64,000 nucleotides of DNA from Siphonodentalium dalli (GCA_032622095.1 CP136066.1:150738224-150802223), one strand, 5' to 3'. Positions 25,716 to 39,212 are shown, counted from the stretch's first letter. Numbers and translations: made by a program. The notes: generated from the letters alone by a model not told the origin.

Positions 25716-28700
25716 ACTGTCGCGGCTGCTATTTCAGTATTTTTTTTCCCTTTACAATGTGGCAACTCTAAAAGTACATTTTGGTGAGTTTCCAATATAA
25801 TAAAGGTTACGCTATTTATCCCGCCAGATCAGCTGGCCAGATAAGAGAGAATGTGTGGCGAGTATAAATTGCATGATCCTGGGATCTTCCGGATTATATT
25901 TGATATTATTACCACTTCAGCGGGCGTTACCTGTAGATTAATGAAATTTTCCTGTGCGTTGATATCCCATAACAGCCTATCACGTGACGTGTCGGACCTT
26001 AATGAGTTGTCATGTGACGTGGCGTGCCGTTATTGTAACTGTAAATATGTCCATTATGCTTTCATTTTCAGCATTGCATGCATAATTTTTTCTGTGATTT
26101 TTGTGTATTAATAGGTGATTCTTTCATTGGAAGGCATTAAAAACCTCTGTCCGTATATATTTCTCCCTGACAGGGAATTTATATACTTATTTACAGGCAA
26201 TTACTATGCCTTCCTATAAATAAATCACCTGGCATCGCATATCAACAAAAGTATTGCCATGTATATAAGAACTAGCAGGTTAGCCCGCCACTGGCGGCAA
26301 TCATCCCATGGCTTTGTTCGAAAAAGCAATTGCAACAGCTTCCGAGACAGTGTGCTGCACCTAGGTGTAAAATTTCGTTGAAATCCGCCAGTTTTACCAT
26401 CTGTCCAGCCGTTTTCGATTCTATAAAGTATATATATATATACACACATATACATGTATATATACGGAAGTTTCAAAATATATAGTAGATATATCCATAT
26501 ATTTCAAGTAGTTATGTGTTCATAAGAGTTTATCAGAGGAGTTCCTTGTACATAACATTAGGAGTTATCTGTACATAAGAGTATATCAGAGGAGTAATAT
26601 GTATATAAGAGTACATGGGTCATTTCACGAAGTTGTACTATATTGGGTACCTAAAACGTACCGTGACAGTGTTTACAAAGATATGGGCTGTCTGTTATTT
26701 GGTGGATATACGGTATTTATAAATCGACACATTAAAGGCTTTAACTACCATCTCAGTTCAATAATTCGCCCATGTCGGTTTATATCGCTGAAAGTAATAT
26801 GGAAACATTAAATATACAATATTTTTTATTACTGTGGTTGGTAAAGTGTCAGAAATAAGCGTAACGGTGTCTACCTTGAATTAGTACAGGGTGCAGATAT
26901 TGGCGTTTGATCGAATGACAATACCACAATGAAATACATGATCAGACCTAATGTGTTCTTAAAGCTACATCACCAGCCTTTTCTGTTAAAGACATATTAT
27001 AAGAAATGTCCAGATTCACCGTGTATGTCAATCTTGGTGGACATAAGTTGCTCTTGTAGCCACACAGATGTGCTAAATTGAATAATTCAGTGTATTCTAA
27101 GATAATCTCTATTTTGTTAGCCGTAACGGTGTTTACTGAAAATAGAGGGACACAGTTCAAGAATAACATGCAGTATGTGTAAGTCATACGCCGGACATAA
27201 TATTTGTCTTTTCGGTCTGACTAAACGTGCTAAATTTACAATTGGGTTCCAAAATATATTGTGATAACTATTTGGTCGGACTATATCCATTGACATCGGC
27301 TTAACAGGGGCGATGGACATGTAATGGTGCACAACATTCAGTGGGTTGGTCAAGTACTTTTCTTTAAATACGGACAATGAGAAGTTAATCGAAATTTTCT
27401 AAGAACAAAGACATGTGTGTCAAACACCTGACAATGTTTGTTGAATGTTAAACTATATATTTTGTTCTGGTATCACAGAGGGACTCAATATAGCACAACT
27501 TGGTGAAATGGCCATATCAGCCGAGTTATGTGTACACAAAAGTGTGGATTGTCATTCACAATATTGTACAATTTTAAAGTGAAGTTTGACAAATGGTTTG
27601 CATTTCGATGGCATCATGCTGCATTTGTCAAACTTCACTTCACAATTTTTCAATAATATTGAGAATGACGATCACTTCTTATATTTTAACATCCCCAGTT
27701 TTTAGTATTTTTTGGGCAATTAATAATAGCGGTAGATATTTAACACCATACTAGTTGTGGAATACAAGGTGTATAACATTGGTATGTAGACGACTGATGC
27801 AGTTTTCAGTGGTGCTCATGACTGGTTCATGTCTTTTGTCTTGTAATTCAACTGAACTGTTATAGGGACATAAATTGTAGTTTTTTTTATTATCACTGCT
27901 AAGTGCTAACCCGATTTTTCAGATGCCCAATCGCTAACAATTCTGTTGATTTCCAATAAAATGACATCATTTTTAATAAGAAATGACATATCATTTGTTT
28001 TATACAGATATAATCACATTGGGCTTACAAATCAATGGTATGCTTTGGTATATAATACACGTAGGGCTGCGTATGGATGTAAATATATAAGATTTATATT
28101 GAATCAATTGACTCTATTGATTGTTAATCTGCAGAGTCTTTTGTGTGTAAATATTGTACAAATTCTGGTCGTAATTACATGAGTTTCTGTTAATTGGTTT
28201 ATAAATGACGTAACAATTTGTGCCTGAATGGGGGATCTCTGATGAGACTGACACAACTGTGCAAAGACCGAAATAAAATGAATGCGCATCAAAGGTAAAT
28301 TTAACACTAAGCTCAAATATCTCTCCCAATTATAATTTTTCAAGCAGTTGACACCTTTTTCATTGCTGATCATATTTCCTTATTTCATGTGGTACAATAT
28401 GCATCAAAATATTTCCAACCAAAATTATTAAAAATAAACCCAAACAAAGCGTATTATTATGTAATAAAAGGGGAGTAATGACTTGTTACTGACCATTTAT
28501 GAAAAGTGCATCTGAGTCAGGTATTGTGAGAAATGAAACAAATATTAATTTAAATGAAAGAGAATTGAAACAAACATAAAATAAAATATGTGTCCTTAGT
28601 TTTGTCTCACCAAATGATGGATTAACTCGCATTCATTTTATTTCGGCCTATAATCAAGCATGACAAAACAGTCGAAACATCGCATCAAACAACTGAAACA

Positions 28701-28780
28701 ATTTTTTAACTTTCCAAAATCCAATTATCTCTCATGTAATTTAATTGATATGCGATGTCAGGATCTTCAGTGTAGTTCGT
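25716..28780. other. Non-coding interior; a retroelement-like tail and one hairpin
   Basis: No gene is supported. At 26270-26440 a segment reading AGCAGGTTAGCCCGCC, then CATCTGTCCAGCCGTTTTCG, ends in a TA/CA microsatellite, like the 3' tail of a non-LTR retroelement or SINE. Short tandem-like repeats around CATAAGAGTATATCAGAGGA occupy 26515-26630. A hairpin pairs AAGTGAAGTTTGACAAAT (about 27580) with ATTTGTCAAACTTCACTT (about 27630). Confidence 0.45.
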
Positions 28781-28805
28781 CACCGAAAAATGAAATAATA
28801 CACGA

Positions 28806-28954
28806 AGATTCTTCTATCGCGTAAAATGTGGTTATGGAAGGGTGTTATCACTCTTGGCCAGATCACATAAACTGACCGTACAAATAATCAGATTCATCCA
28901 TCGCGTAAAATTGTGGTTATGGAAGGGTGTTATCACTCTTGGCCAGATCACATA
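28806..28954. repeat. 85 bp tandem repeat, left part of a split array
   Basis: A unit beginning GATCACATAAACTGACCG and containing TTGTGGTTATGGAAGGGTGT repeats with an 85 bp period (28861, 28946). The array is interrupted after GATCACATA by the foldback element and resumes at 33856. Confidence 0.9.
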
Positions 28955-30299
28955 TAGTCCGGGAGCTAATAGGGGTACCTTTGCACCCCCCCCCCCCCCT
29001 GGGACTTAACTTCACCCCACTCATTTTGTTCCTTATTATGTCCTTCAACTTTTAAACAATGTTAACAAGAAAAAAAAGTGGCCGTGTAGACTCCAGACAA
29101 AATGGCGTCCATCATGGCCGCCGTTTTTTAGCCCAGACCCTAAGTCAGTTTATGCAAATTATAGCGGGAAAATCTTGTAAAATGTATACAAATGTATATA
29201 TTTTCGTGAAGCTGAGAAATAATGACACATTTTTGAGCCAAAATTTAAACTCACCATCCAAGATGGCCGCCAAAATGGCCACCGGAAGTTGAAAATATAA
29301 CATTTTTTCACAAATGTCTTCTAGATCAATTCATGCTGTTTGGAACTGGTTCAGTAATGCAAATTTATTTTGTGTTTTGTATATTAACTGATCATTGGAG
29401 CAACGAAATATGCAATTATTGGGGTCCTAACCCCTTCCGATCCCTCAAAAATTCGATTTTACAGAATGCGGTATAAAATTTCACAAAAAATCACAATTGG
29501 GATTCTAGTCATATTTCAACAAGAAATGAACAGAACTTTGTAATGTAAGTGAGGCATATCATTAGCTGTTAATATTCCAAATCACTGGAACCAAAATTCT
29601 TACTTTGGCTCAAAATGGCTGCCAATATGGCCGCCAAAATATGGAAAATGGTAAATATTACACCAGCGTGTCCTGCAATCGCTTACAAGTTGTGGTTGAT
29701 GTATAAAATTGGCTATTATGCATTCTATACATTGAATACTAACATGTCTGATGCACCATGGTTAATTGTTACTATTGTCACCCCTGACATCGTCAAAAAT
29801 ATTGGACTTTTCTCTCAAAAACTTGACATAAATATGGGCAAAAATTAACTTTTCAGGTTTGGACCATTTTTTCAAGTAAAATATAACTATCTTTGGATTG
29901 AAAGGTGTTTATTGTTTTGGTCTATTTTAAATGTATCACACTACAGTGTTTATAGACTGAATTGCTCAAGATGGCTTCCAAAATGGCAACCAAATTTGTA
30001 GAATGTTAATTTTTTACATATATCCCGAACATTCTCTGCATTATCCGAAAAGGTAGCATATTGTGACTCACTTGGTTATTATACATGTTATTTAATTAAC
30101 TGACAACTACATGTTCTATTCTGGTTGTCTCAGTTCCTTTTGGAGCATGAAAAATTCATTTTAAAGTATGCAATTTTGCTGAGAACCTCTTTTGTAATTT
30201 TGGCCACATTTATTGAAAGGAAATGAGCAGAACTTTGATACAGAACTGAGATGGATCATAATCTTTGGCTATTCTGGTCCATTGTGATAAAAAAAATGT

Positions 30300-32545
30300 C
30301 AACATGATACAGTGTGGATGCCAAGATCATAGCCAGGGAGTTACTCTATGATCATATGTGAGGTGAATAGGTATACAGGGAGTTATTGTATGTCATGACT
30401 GATGTGAGTAGGTATACAATGAGTGACTATATGGTTATTAGTGGGTTGTCCATGGTAAGATGCATCTAGGTATACAGGGAGAGGTCATGGTCAGGTGTGA
30501 GGTCAATCGGTATGCATGGAGTGACTTTATGGTGTATGGTTGTGTATATTCAGTTCGGGTGCAACCGGTGTACCTGTATGGTCATTGGTGTGGTGTATGG
30601 ATATAGCTACATGGTCATCTATGTGATGATTATGCATATATGGAGTGACTGTAAGGTCCTGGGAGGTATGTGCATGTGTTGTCTGTATGATCATGGATGG
30701 GGTTACCCCATCCATGATCATACAGACAACACATTGGGGTATGTGGATAAATAGGGAGTGATTTTATGGTTACGGGTAATGTGTACAGGTATACATGGAA
30801 TAACTGTACGGTCATGATTGAATATGAATACCTGGAGTAAGCTGGGTGGACATTATCGAGGGTGTGGTTATATAGGGAGTGTCCGTGTGGTAATGGTGGG
30901 ATGTATATTTATATATCTCGTGGATGTATTATCATTTGTGGGTGTATAAGGCTTAGCTGTATTATCATGGATGGCGTGTATGATTATGCAGTGAATTGCT
31001 GAATTGTCATGTGTGAGGTGTATATGCAAGTATGGAGTGTTTGAGTGGTCGTGTGTGCGTTTTTTTTGTATATCTGGAAGGGCTGAATGGCCATTAGTGA
31101 GGTTTACATGTATACCTGGAGTAAATCTATAGTCTAGGGTGAGCTGCATATGTATATCGAGTGGTTATATGACTATGTGTGTCAAATAGGTATACAAGTA
31201 GTGACTATGGTTAATAGTGAGATGAGAACATGTAGGTATACAAGACAGTAGTGACTGTATGGTCACAAATGTAATGAACATCTATACAGGGGGTGACTAA
31301 ATGGTCATGTGTCAGGCGTATGAGTATACCTGGTGCTCCTGTTTGGTGACTCGTGGCGGTATGGTCATGTGTAGGTTATACCAGTATAACACGTGTTGCT
31401 TTATTGTCATGGGCGAGGGATATGAGTATATAGCAAGTGGCTATATGGCCATGGATGAGGTGCACATGCATACATGGAGTGACTATAGTGACATGGATGG
31501 GGTGTATTAGTATATCTTGAGTGGCTATTCGGCTATGGTGTGACAAATAGGGATACAAGGAGTGACATGGCCAATGTTGAGGCGAATATGTATACAAGGA
31601 TTGACCATGATCTTGTATGAATGTTTTGAATAGGTACACACGGGGTGACTATATGGCCATAGGTCAGATGAAGGTGTATACCAGTTGACATGGGTGAGGG
31701 TATGAGTATGAAGCGAGTGGCTATATGGTCATTGGTGATGTGCATATGTATACCGGAATGACTTTATGGCCATTGTTGTGGTGTTGATGTAGACATTGAT
31801 TGTCTATTTGACCATGCGTTTGGAGAATAGGTATACAGGGGGTGACCTTATGGCCAATGGTGAGATGAATGGGTATACAGGGAGTGACTATATGGTTATG
31901 GGTCATGTTTAGGAGTATACCCGGTGTGCCTGCATTGTGACGCATGGCTGTATGGTCATCCGTGGTCATGGATCAGGTGTACATGTATACAGTGGGTCAC
32001 TATATTGTTATGTCTGTGGTGCTTATGTATATATGTAATGACTGTGTGCTAATGGGTGGCTATCGCTTTCCACATTTAACACCCCCATCTACATAAACAT
32101 CATCAAGATGGAGAACTCTCTGACATGACCTCTTTATTGATTAACATACCCTTGAGTTATTGTAGAAAGCGATAGCCACCCAAGATACAACCCACCCATT
32201 ACCACCAAGATATAACCCACCCATTACCCAAGTCACTCCATATGTACATAAACACCACACAAATGACAACATAGTAACCCACTTTATACACGTACACCTG
32301 ATCATGCAGCCATACTTGGTTATACCCGTACATACCACAAATGACGATACAGCCACGAGTCACCATGCATGAACACCAGATATACACCTACACCCGACGC
32401 ATGACAAAAAGTCACTCTATGTATACATATTCACTACATTCACGATCATACAGTCACTCATTGTATACATATTCACATCACCATGGACCATACAGCCGCT
32501 ACATGTATACCTATTCGCCATACACATGACCATAGAGTCAATCCA
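30300..32545. repeat. Degenerate minisatellite core with orientation switch
   Basis: Diverged units carrying TGGTCATG, GTGAGGTG and TATACAGGGAGTGACTAT motifs run to about 32,060. After a short inverted pair (TGGGTGGCTATCGCTTTC at about 32054 and GAAAGCGATAGCCACCCA at about 32166) the units continue in reverse complement (CACTCCATATGTACAT, CATGACCATAGAGTCA). The terminal repeats thus grade into an inverted minisatellite. Confidence 0.8.
30674..30734. repeat. 61 bp perfect palindrome, 1 nt centre
   Basis: ATGTGTTGTCTGTATGATCA continues into TGGATGGGGT, then a single T, then the exact reverse complement. The two 30 nt arms have no mismatch and essentially no loop. It lies in the minisatellite core. 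Confidence 0.93.
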
Positions 32546-33855
32546 GGTAAACATATTAATCTCAGTTCCGTCTCAAAGTTCTGCTCATTTCCTTTCAATA
32601 ATATGGCCAGAATCACAAAAGAGCATCTCCGCAAAATTCCATACTGCAACTTTAAAATGAATTTGTCATGCCCCATACGGAACTGGAACAAATATAATAG
32701 AACGTATTTGTCAGTTAATTAACTAATACGTAAAATAACCAAGTGAGTCACAATTTGCTATCTTTTTCGGATAACGCAGAGAATAATGTTCGGAATATGT
32801 TAACTTTTAACTTTTTACAAATTTGGTTGCCATTTTGGAAGCCATCTTGAGCATTTCAGTATTTAAACATCACAGTGTGACACACTTAAGATAGACCAAA
32901 ACAATAAACACCTTTGATACCAAAGATAGTTGCAGTTTACTTGAACAAATGGTCGAACCCTGAAAAGTTAATTTTTGCCAATATTTTTGTCAAGTTTGTG
33001 AGAGAAAAATCCCATATTTCTGGTGATGTCAGTGGTGACAATAGTAAAAATGATCCATGGTGCATTAGACATGTTAGTATGCAATGTATAGAATACAGAT
33101 TAGCCAATTGTATACATCAACCACAACTTGTAAGCGATTGCAGGACACGCTGGTGTAATATTTACCATTTTCCATATTTTGGTGGCCATATTGGCAGTCA
33201 TTTTGAGCCAAAGTAAGAATTTTGGTCCCAGTGATTTGGAACATTAATAGTTAATGATATGCCTCACTTACATTACAAAGTTCTGTTCATTTCTTGTTGA
33301 AATATGACTAGAATCCCAATTGTGATTTTTTGTGAAATTTTATACCGCATTCTGTAAAATCGAATTTTTGAGGGATCGGAAGGGGTTAGGACCCCAATAA
33401 TTGCATATTTCGTTGCTCCAATGATTAGTTAATATACAGAACACAAAATAAAGTTGCATTACTCAACCAGTTCCAAACAGCATGAATTGATCTAGAAGAT
33501 ATTTGTGAAAAAATGTTATATTTTCAATTTCCGGTGGCCATTTTGGCGGCCATCTTGGATGGTGAGTTTCAATTTTGGCTCAAAAATGTGTCATTATGTC
33601 TCAGCTTCACGAAAATATATACATTTGTATACATTTTACAAGATTTTCCAGCTATAATTTGCATAAAACTGACTTAGGGTCTGGGATGAAAAACGGCGGC
33701 CATGATGGACGCCATCTTGTCTGGAGTCTACACGGCCACTTTTTTTTCTTGTTAACATTGATTAAAAGTTGAAGGACATAATAAGGAACAAAATGAGTGG
33801 GGTGAAGTTAAGTCCCAGGGGGGGTGCAAGGGTACCCCTATTAGCTCCCGGACTA

Positions 33856-34165
33856 ATAAACTGACCGTACAAACAATCAAATTCTTTCATCGCGTAAAAT
33901 TGTGGTTATGGAAGGGTGTTATCACTCTTGGCCAGATCACATAAACTGACTGTACAAATAATTAGATTCTTCCATCACGTAAAAGTGTGGTTATGGAAGG
34001 GTGTTATCACTCTTGGCCAGATCACATAAACTGGCCGTACAAATAAGCAGATTCTTCCATCGCGTAAAATTGTGGTTATGGAAGGGTGTTATCACTCTTG
34101 GCCAGATCACATAAACTGACTACAAATAAGCAGATTCTTCCATCGCGTAAAATCGTGGTTATGTA
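33856..34165. repeat. 85 bp tandem repeat, right part of the split array
   Basis: It resumes with ATAAACTGACCG directly after the foldback element. Unit starts (GATCAC) fall at 33935, 34020 and 34105, an exact 85 bp period. The last copy breaks off at GTGGTTATGTAAATG near 34160. Confidence 0.9.
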
Positions 34166-35529
34166 AATGCATATTCATCGAAAACATAACATGCAGCAAG
34201 TCATTTAAAGAATGGTGTGATGTCATCGCACATGCTGATATTAAACATGTGTCCTACCGATAATTAGGAAACTGATTTTTATGAGCAAATTGTGTCATTT
34301 GTAAGAAAACTTAAGTTGGTGGCGAAGTTAAAATGAACAATTATATATATATGTATATATATTTGCCTTAATGTGTCAATTTCTCAGATTGTAGTTCTTG
34401 CAAAATATCTGTAAACAGCTATTAAATACAAGCCATATGAATTGAATTTGTTACCAACTCCTCAATACATATATTTAACAAATGGATGTCTGTTTTCCTA
34501 AATGCATGTATTATGACAAGAAATGTGACAGTAACCACACATTCATAATGCATGCATTTTGGAAAACAAACATTCATTTGTTATATTTACGCACACTTCA
34601 AAATATGTATTTAAAATAATGTTTTTTCTGTTTCCCCCAACCATTTTAAACATACCTGTGCACATTGCAATGGTTGTTATGTCATATGGCTCCGCACAGG
34701 TACTCAACAGCCCCATTCATTAACACAGGAATTTAAGTGTTCCTAGTAGATTATGCACAGATGTGTAAGTATATTGCAATATCAGCATGGAAATCTTGTG
34801 TACTACAAGTAATAAGGATTCTACAGTGTTGATAATTGCTGATTCATGTATATATGTACATTTATTTTATATTTGTTTCGGGCGGATGAAGTTGCTTCGA
34901 TAACTTCATCTATGGTGTTTTTTTCTGGCCTGCAACAATGTGTGTCAAGAATGTTTTTTGTTATAGGTCTTGTATATATATTTTTCATTATTGTTATGGA
35001 TGCTTGTATATAACTTTTTCTTTATTCTTCATGAAAATAAAATGTTTGTCCCTATCCGACAAAACAGTGATAGGGAGCCATTTTCACATAAATTTGAGTT
35101 AAGTTTAATTACTGCAAATCATGGGGCTTCGGTGCACGTGTGTGACATATTTATGACATTTTCAGTTTATACACAGTAAAATGTACTTTGTTTCAGCAAT
35201 GTTAAAAATTTTAGATGGGAAATGGTCAACAAGTGGACATGTATTACATATAGACATTGATAAAGCAAAAAAAAAATTGTTATCGCTGATTAGGAGAGCT
35301 TTGTCTGGCAGTAATGTTTGTGACAAAGTCACACACGATACAAACCTCTCATATTCTGTGATGGCAAAACGTTTTTGTTGTTTCATGTCTTTATATAATA
35401 CATGTCTCCATGCTAACCATTTGTCTTATCAGGATTCTTCACATTACTCAAGCAAAGTACATTTTGACTGTGTGCAAGCTGTGAAAATGTCATTAATATG
35501 TCACACATGTTAACAGAATCAGTACTAGA
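34166..35529. other. Non-coding stretch; one unassigned 110-codon ORF
   Basis: There is a TA-rich run near 34345 and a short stem near 34885. A plus-strand ORF at 35181-35513 has Lys-rich and Cys-containing segments but no domain I recognise. It ends beside the right repeat arm, so it may be a remnant of the same element or chance. Confidence 0.35.
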
Positions 35530-36476
35530 GGGTCTCCATTGGGGGGGGGGTGTGGGTGTCCACCTTGGGAGTTTCCAACTGCACCCTGCCCCCCTTGCAT
35601 CAGAAATCATACCAACACAAGCCTTTGCATAATTCCATTTGCACCCCCCCCCCCGGTTGTACCTCAGGCCTAATTTCCTATATATTCAAAGCCATGGTTC
35701 AATATTCCCGGTATGAGAATATTCAGATATTTTAACCTCAAAATTACAACAAAAGTGGTCTAATTCCAGACAAATGCACACAGCTACGGACACGAGACCA
35801 GGATACACCGGACCGACCATGATTGTTCGGCCAGGTGTGAGTAAATTTTGAAAACTATACAAGAAAATCGTAAATCCTAGCATCTAGACTGGCCTCAGCT
35901 GAAGCTTTCCTAGTGTTGGAAATTACAAACTTCATACCCCCCCCCCCTCAGGTTGGAAATTTTTTCAACTGATGACCATTTCTGTCCACAAGTTTGATCA
36001 AATGTAGTAAAATATTGTTTTGCTAAACTAATTAGCAGTTTTGTATTGGTCATGGGGATGGGGCAATTTTGAAATCTAAACAAGAAAATCGCAAAATCCT
36101 AACATCTAGACTAGCTACAATCCTTCCTACTGTTGGAAATTTCAAACCCTACACCCCCACTTAGGTTGGCAAATTTCTAATTTTTAACTGATGACAATTC
36201 CAATGACAATGTTGACCAAATGTATCACAATATTGTTTTCTTAAATTAACTAGAAGTTTTTGACTGGCCACGAGGAGTGACTAGGACACAGGCTTCCCAA
36301 GTGTTGTAAATTTCCAACCTGTCACCCCCCCCCCCCCCCCAAGGTTGGAAAATTTCCAACTGATGACCGTTTCTGTAAAAACAAATTACCAAAAATAGCA
36401 ACATATGCAAATATTGGTCCAAAACAATAAAGTATGAAATTTCCAACTGTTGAAAATTTTGACCAAAGTAGGGGGT

Positions 36477-39212
36477 GAGACACACATGTATACACTGATC
36501 AAGTAATGTACACACTACTTGTTGGTAGTATAACTATTTGTTAAGTTGATCTTAATGGTATAATACCTTATAGTGATGCGAGATGTTGGTATATTCAATT
36601 TATGAATGTATCTGATAATAAATATAACTATTAACACTATACAAAGCTACATGTCTGCCAACCCAAAAATGATATCATTTCATTTTCCGTATCTTACGGT
36701 ACAGTTTTGACTCAAAATGGTAATGTTGATGAATACAAATAGTTATGAGCTTATTTTTAATTTAAGAATTGTTTACTTCAAATATGCTTTATTTGTAATC
36801 ATTTTAATTCATTTACGTGAGAAACACGACATGTGTCTATAGAGGTATAACATCTATATCACATTTATGGGGCCCCCACCCCACCCCAATGGAATACGGA
36901 ATACCACTTAACACAGAGGGTGGAATACGGAATACCGAAATACGGCGTACCTCATAACAGGGCATGGAAGGGGGGGGGGGGTGCCTCATTTATCTGTAGG
37001 GCGTTTTGTCCGGATACCTGACGCGAAAGGTCTTCGTGTATGGGCTTTTTGTGGATAAACGTTGTCAGTCATTTGACTCAATAGTGACATCAAATGTTTA
37101 CCACAATGCTATAAATGTTCGCTGGCGACATAATAGCTCTACTGACCTCCGGCACTGTTCCAAGAAAGGCGAATTTAATATGTATAAATGCATGCATAAA
37201 TTCAGGGTCCTAAATTTATGCAACATTTATGCGAGATTTAAAAATATAAATGTGAGATTTATATTTTTGAATAAATGCGAATTTAATATGTATAAATGCA
37301 TGCATAAATTCAGGGTCCTAAATTTATGCGACATGCCAGTTACCCCCCCCCCCCTCCACACCCCCCCCCCCCCTAGAACTGTCCAGGCAGCCGCTGGGAA
37401 GTATTCACTATACTATTTGAAAAAATTCTACCTCAAGTGTGAGTTCGAAGGCATAGCTAGACACTCCAGACGAAGAACCTCTCTATAAATATTCATGTCT
37501 CTGCATGTAGCCCCTATACACATGCACATGCATATAGTATACTTAATTTGTATTCAATGTACATGTATTTGAGAGCCGAAGATTAGTATGCTGCGTTGGT
37601 ATCTGATGCGTGTGACTTAATATATCATGCCTTCCTCATGCCTATATATGACATATATAATCTCGACACGAGACAAAGTATATATAATACGTACATATAA
37701 CGCAGCTTTTCCGTGTTAGTATAGTAAATCACGTGCACGTGTGAATAGACCAGTTTACTGGAGCTGCACATAACAATTTTTTTGTTGTTGGTTTCCCCTC
37801 GCCTAAGGCACATTGGGATAATGCGGACTCTCATAACACCACAGTCAAGACAATGCATAACACATTTGTTGACCGATCCCTAAAAATACGCCAGTAAAGA
37901 TATTAAAGCACGACATGAAACCAATCGTTACGTCAAAACGTATTCGGAGTACAGCGGTATCGTAAAGTCGAAGGATCTGATCTTCAGAGTAATCGGTCTG
38001 CGGAGTATACTTCGGAGTATTATACCTACGGAGTATTGGGCCTTCGGAATATTAATACCTCGGAGTGGCGGACCTTCGGAGTATTTAGCCTTCGGAAAAT
38101 CGGACATTCGGAGTACTGAACATTCGGAGTATCGGACCTTCGTAGTATTGGGGTTTCGGAATAAAGGTACGTAACCGGTGTGGGTAGTGAACAATATAGA
38201 TATGTTTTGAACATTTGCTCATCATGAGCAAGAATTTCTCTGGATCTATCTTGAATTTCACATATCCTCTTCTTCACTGTGCATATAATCTAAACAATTA
38301 TTAAGAGCAGATAAAAAAAACAAGGGATTTTAAATAAAGATTTATATAGATATATACCAATAGTTCATTATCTTGGCTCTCATATATAGGAAGCTTCGTG
38401 TGTGCCATATATTGAGAGAGAAAACTATTAATAAGCGAGATCACGGATTTTTTTTTAAAGACTTTTGTCGGTTATAATTCCTACTGCTGTATTCTGAGAA
38501 AAGCAGAACGAATTGTAACTGACAATGGTAGCGGTCGGACCAGCGAGGGGACTGACCTCTGTCTTGTAGCTTGACTGCATGAATCAGCATGATACAAGCT
38601 CCATGCAGATTCCAGTCCCCTGCGCAGGACTTATACCGCTGCCAGCACCTACACATAATGTGAAGAAATCGCACATGCATTTATTTGAGACTTTTGTAGG
38701 TTACAATTCATTCTGCATTATTCTGAGAAACTGAACTGTCCATATTCAATTGAAAATTGTCTAGATAAAACTAGAATGAATAATTATTGTTACTGACAAA
38801 ACACTTCAATAAAAAGTGTTTGATTTAATTAAGAAAAAAATAATTGCCGGCAGCGGTCAGACATGCATGCATATAGCGTAACGAGGGGACTGTACTCTGT
38901 TTTGCAGCTTGTGCAGGATAACCAGAATTCGTTCAGCATTATTCCCCTTGTCGTCAGAGTAGCCTGCCCATAATTTCCAATTGAATCGAATTATTGATCG
39001 TCATATTCTACTGCATGAGTGCATGTGTAGAACTGTGTTCATTGATACGACCTTGACACAACTATATTGAAACATACATTGTATACCATTTTGGTCGCCT
39101 GATTCGGCTTTATACACAGCGATGACATAGCTGTTGGCTATACTATTATATGCATGCGATGTAAATGTGACCAGACTTGTTTGCCAACAAATAGTATTTT
39201 CTTCATTCAGAA
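36477..39212. other. Region upstream of MTARC, repeat fragments, no gene
   Basis: It contains a 53 bp direct repeat (37169-37221, 37277-37329; 108 bp apart, starting GCGAATTTAATATGTATAAA), a CGGAGTAT-rich block (37930-38170) and a diverged ~250 bp duplication (38445-38680 against 38690-38940, sharing GAGACTTTTGTAGGTTACAA-like sequence and GCGAGGGGACTG). The 160-codon ORF at 37006-37488 spans the direct repeat and C-rich runs and has no recognisable domain. No TATA-like promoter was singled out. Confidence 0.45.
37930..38170. repeat. CTTCGGAGTAT short-period repeat block
   Basis: More than ten imperfect copies of CTTCGGAGTATNGG-type units spaced about 15-25 bp apart. The same core (CTTCGGAG / CTCCGAAG) makes up both arms of the foldback element at 51.47-52.67 kb, so this looks like a solo arm of that family. 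Confidence 0.75.

Larger units (their letters stand above)
28955..33855. mobile_element. 4.9 kb non-autonomous foldback element, 3 bp target duplication
   Basis: The ends are TAGTCCGGGAGCTAATAGGG and its reverse complement. Terminal repeats of about 1.3 kb (28955 to ~30252 and ~32555 to 33855) match in order, including the AAGATGGCCGCCAAAATGGC and ACTGATCATTGGAGCAACGA segments. The core (30,300-32,540) is a degenerate minisatellite with TATACAGGGAGTGACTATAT and ATGGTCATG motifs, which also flips orientation near 32,055-32,180. It sits inside an 85 bp tandem array. Comparing with intact junctions (GATCACATAAACTGAC) shows ATA at both edges, a 3 bp duplication. No transposase ORF is present. Confidence 0.88.
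23440..36476. mobile_element. ~13 kb inverted-repeat element with CACTA transposase remnant
   Basis: The left arm (23440-24085) and right arm (35530-36476) are collinear in inverted orientation: GTCAAAATGTTCAACA, ATGGTCATCAGTTGGAAA, a poly-G/C tract, GGTTGGAAATTTCCAAC, CTAGTTAATTTAAGAAAACA, CATTGTCATTGGAATTGTCA, and CTAGTCTAGATGCTAGGATT recur in the same order. The right arm has an extra internal tandem copy of about 230 bp. Between the arms are a TNP2-type transposase remnant (24260-25715), a tandem-repeat block and a nested foldback element. Similar arm fragments lie at 8145-8400 and 61100-61420, so the family is interspersed. Whether the transposase belongs to these arms is inference. Confidence 0.65.

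Noticed and set aside
30497-31969. His/Thr- and Met/Tyr-rich ORFs in the foldback core
   Set aside because: By-products of the degenerate minisatellite, present on both strands.
37006-37488. 160-codon plus-strand ORF
   Set aside because: It spans a 53 bp direct repeat spaced by a multiple of three and C-rich runs; no domain, no splice or promoter context.
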